DNA from: a virus
Direction: 5' to 3' (one strand)
Length of the DNA stretch: 31,334 bases
Virus record (IMG/VR): IMGVR_UViG_3300021977_000005
Coordinates: 1 to 31,334 of that record
Position 1 is the stretch's first letter. Each line of letters begins with the position of its first letter. Below, in pieces: positions 29,767 through 31,334 of this stretch. The notes below the pieces were generated by a model. That model saw only the letters and a program-made list of their open reading frames with translations, did no database searches and was not told where the DNA came from. A program made the translations under genes and the position numbers.

Positions 29767-30966
29767 ATGAGTAAACTTTTTGAGACGCAATGGAAACGCA
29801 CTAAAGAAGCCCTTTGCGAAGGTTATGATCTCGAACACAACCAGGACGGGTCAAAGAACCGAAATAAGAAAAGAGTGATGGAAACCATTCTCGATAACAC
29901 ACATCGTTATCTGATGGAATCTGCAACATCTGGCGCAACTAACTCTGCCAATGTTGCTACTCTGAATAAAGTCATTCTGCCAGTTATCCGTCGTGTCATG
30001 CCTACGGTTATCGCTAACGAAATTATCGGCGTTCAACCAATGACCGGCCCAGTTGGTCAGATTCACACAATGCGCGTTCGGTATGGCGACACTGTTCCAG
30101 GTGGTGTTACTGCTGGTTCAGAAGCACTGTCACCATTTGATATTGCTCGCTACTACAGTGGTAATCTTGATGTCAACTCACCGCATGGTGCCGCTACAAG
30201 TTCACTCGAAGGAACTGCTGGTAAGCGCTTGACTGTCCAGATTTTGAAAGAAGTCGTTGAAGCACGTTCACGTAAAATGAGCGCCCGCTGGACCTTTGAA
30301 GCTGCACAGGATGCAGAAGCACAGCAAGGTATCGACATCGAAGCAGAAATCATGGCCGCTCTCGCACAGGAACTCGTTGCTGAAATCGACCAGGAAATCC
30401 TGACATCACTGCGGGCACTGCCAGGCGCACCAACCGCGATCTTCAAACAGGATGCAGTCACCGGAACCCCAACATTCGTTGGTGATGTTCACGCGGCTCT
30501 CGCTATCCTGATCGGTCGTCAAGCTAACCTGATCGCTGCGCGCACCCGTCGTGGCGCTGGTAACTGGGTTGTTGTTTCTCCGACTGCTCTCACCGTGTTG
30601 CAGTCTGCTACAACATCTTCGTTCGCCCGCACAACCGAAGGCGTTTTCGAAGCACCAACCAATACTAAGTTTGTTGGTTTGCTGAACAACTCAATTCGTG
30701 TCTACGTTGACCAGTATGCATCTGATGCAACACCGGTTATGGTTGGTTACAAAGGTAACGATACTGATGCTGCTGCATTCTATTGCCCTTATGTTCCACT
30801 GACTTCAACCGGGGCTGTTATCGATCCAAATACCATGGAACCAGTTGTTTCGTTCATGAGCCGTTATGGTTACAAGGAACTTACCAACTCGGCGTCGTCA
30901 CTCGGCAACGCGTCCGATTATTTGGGCTTGGTCGGTATCGATACCAATTCCCTGTCCTTCATCTAA
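29767..30966 (+). CDS. gp23: major capsid protein gp23
   Basis: The 399-residue protein has the T4-type capsid text NKVILPVIRRVMPTVIANEIIGVQPMTGPVGQ near residues 68-100 and, near the end, a conserved FMSRYGYKELT. It forms the hexamers of the head after gp21 removes the N-terminal propeptide. A likely cut site is LME-S after E51. The codon use from about 29920 on is richer in C and G-ending codons than the propeller genes, as expected for a highly expressed protein. It is shorter than T4 gp23 (521), similar to compact versions in distant relatives. Confidence 0.96.
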   Translation: MSKLFETQWKRTKEALCEGYDLEHNQDGSKNRNKKRVMETILDNTHRYLMESATSGATNSANVATLNKVILPVIRRVMPTVIANEIIGVQPMTGPVGQIHTMRVRYGDTVPGGVTAGSEALSPFDIARYYSGNLDVNSPHGAATSSLEGTAGKRLTVQILKEVVEARSRKMSARWTFEAAQDAEAQQGIDIEAEIMAALAQELVAEIDQEILTSLRALPGAPTAIFKQDAVTGTPTFVGDVHAALAILIGRQANLIAARTRRGAGNWVVVSPTALTVLQSATTSSFARTTEGVFEAPTNTKFVGLLNNSIRVYVDQYASDATPVMVGYKGNDTDAAAFYCPYVPLTSTGAVIDPNTMEPVVSFMSRYGYKELTNSASSLGNASDYLGLVGIDTNSLSFI

Positions 30967-30991
30967 TCAATTTTCGACCACGAAAAATGAT

Positions 30992-31022
30992 AAAAACCCG
31001 GTCTTTCAGGCCGGGTTTTTTA
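30992..31022 (+). terminator. terminator after gp23
   Basis: AAACCCGG pairs with CCGGGTTT around a loop of about nine bases, followed by a run of six Ts, 26 bases after the gp23 stop. It closes the head cassette. Confidence 0.88.
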
Positions 31023-31161
31023 TTGGGTTCTCTATTAGATTAAAAATAATTGCCGATATAATATATGACTGTAATCCTATACCCATTGTTCATAATTTGT
31101 TCTATAACGAATTACAACTTTTGCGGTTAATATAAAAATACATTTTTCCTACTAAAATAAT
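31023..31161. other. intergenic stretch without clear features
   Basis: This AT-rich stretch follows the gp23 terminator. I see no gene, repeat or RNA structure in it; short hydrophobic reading frames there look like chance. Confidence 0.5.
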
Positions 31162-31190
31162 TTCACCCGCATTCGGAGATACTGTATAAT
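31162..31190 (+). promoter_or_regulatory. sigma70-like promoter
   Basis: TTCACC (31162-31167), a 17-base spacer and a perfect TATAAT (31185-31190) form a host-type promoter reading towards the window end. A short ORF follows. Confidence 0.5.
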
Positions 31191-31212
31191 ATCAGCACCC
31201 AATGTGAGTTTT

Positions 31213-31290
31213 ATGGTAATAATGATGTTAGACATTCTTAAAAATATTCTGAATACACATTTGTCCAAAGCATATCCAGCGGCCATATGA
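31213..31290 (+). CDS. possible 25-aa peptide
   Basis: ATG at 31213 with GTGAG five bases upstream opens a frame reading MVIMMLDILKNILNTHLSKA and five more residues. It lies behind a good sigma70-like promoter. It could be a leader peptide or chance; nothing else supports it. Confidence 0.25.
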   Translation: MVIMMLDILKNILNTHLSKAYPAAI

Positions 31291-31321
31291 AATATATTTG
31301 GAAAAACATGGAACATTTTTA

Positions 31322-31329
31322 AATAAATA
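31322..31329 (+). promoter_or_regulatory. late promoter motif AATAAATA at the window edge
   Basis: The motif lies five bases from the window end and would drive a late gene beyond it. Confidence 0.5.
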
Positions 31330-31334
31330 TCTAA

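Noticed and set aside
1-31334. tRNA genes, CRISPR arrays, insertion sequences and attachment sites
   Set aside because: I looked through the intergenic stretches by eye and saw no cloverleaf, spaced repeats, transposase or integrase. A dedicated tRNA scan could still find a diverged one.

Overview
The window is part of the genome of a lytic, contractile-tailed phage of the T4 superfamily. The best evidence is the run of head genes in T4 order on the + strand: portal gp20, a small basic protein, an acidic gp67-like core protein, prohead protease gp21, scaffold gp22 and major capsid protein gp23. The gp46/gp47 recombination nuclease, the late sigma factor gp55 and baseplate proteins of the gp5, gp53, gp48/54 and gp26 types also point this way. 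The DNA is AT-rich and the proteins look distant from T4 itself. The host cannot be named from the sequence. I saw no tRNA, rRNA, CRISPR array, insertion sequence or integrase.

Layout: 48-287 is a small unknown gene (+) facing a bidirectional terminator. 319-6333 (-) is a baseplate operon running nucleotidyltransferase, gp48/54-like tube protein, gp53-like wedge protein, large hub protein, gp5-like spike with a C-terminal transglycosylase. 6455-9429 (+) holds an ADP-ribosyltransferase-like protein, gp55 and gp47. 9441-14399 (+) is a tandem array of five related beta-propeller proteins. 14488-15359 (+) holds a PD-(D/E)XK-like protein and an unknown gene, and gp46 follows at 15462-17594. 17629-18913 (-) is a small operon with a second PD-(D/E)XK nuclease, a 46-residue ORF, a second ADP-ribosyltransferase-like protein and a small unknown protein. 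19004-20166 (+) holds small membrane proteins, an unknown gene and an RNase HI-like gene. 20198-21827 (-) is a second hub operon (gp26-like zinc protein, a chaperone-like small protein, an unknown). 21932-30966 (+) holds a tape-measure candidate and the head cassette, ending in a strong terminator. The last 370 bases hold the terminator, a sigma70-like promoter, a very short ORF and a late-promoter motif reading out of the window.

How it works together: the octamer NATAAATA, close to the T4 late promoter TATAAATA, occurs upstream of most structural genes on both strands, and the window encodes the sigma factor (gp55) expected to read it. gp46, gp55 and the 14488 gene have host-like or no late signals, as expected for early and middle genes. 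The baseplate, hub, tape-measure, head and propeller genes form the late virion program.

The most notable items are: a composite hairpin in front of gp20 that holds a terminator-like stem, a late promoter and the ribosome binding site in one structure; the five-gene propeller array, which shares an N-terminal tag and sits between the two halves of the gp47/gp46 nuclease; a short transcript unit at 10412-10528 with its own promoter and terminator; and phased T-tracts plus a perfect 16-bp palindrome in front of the gp67-like gene.
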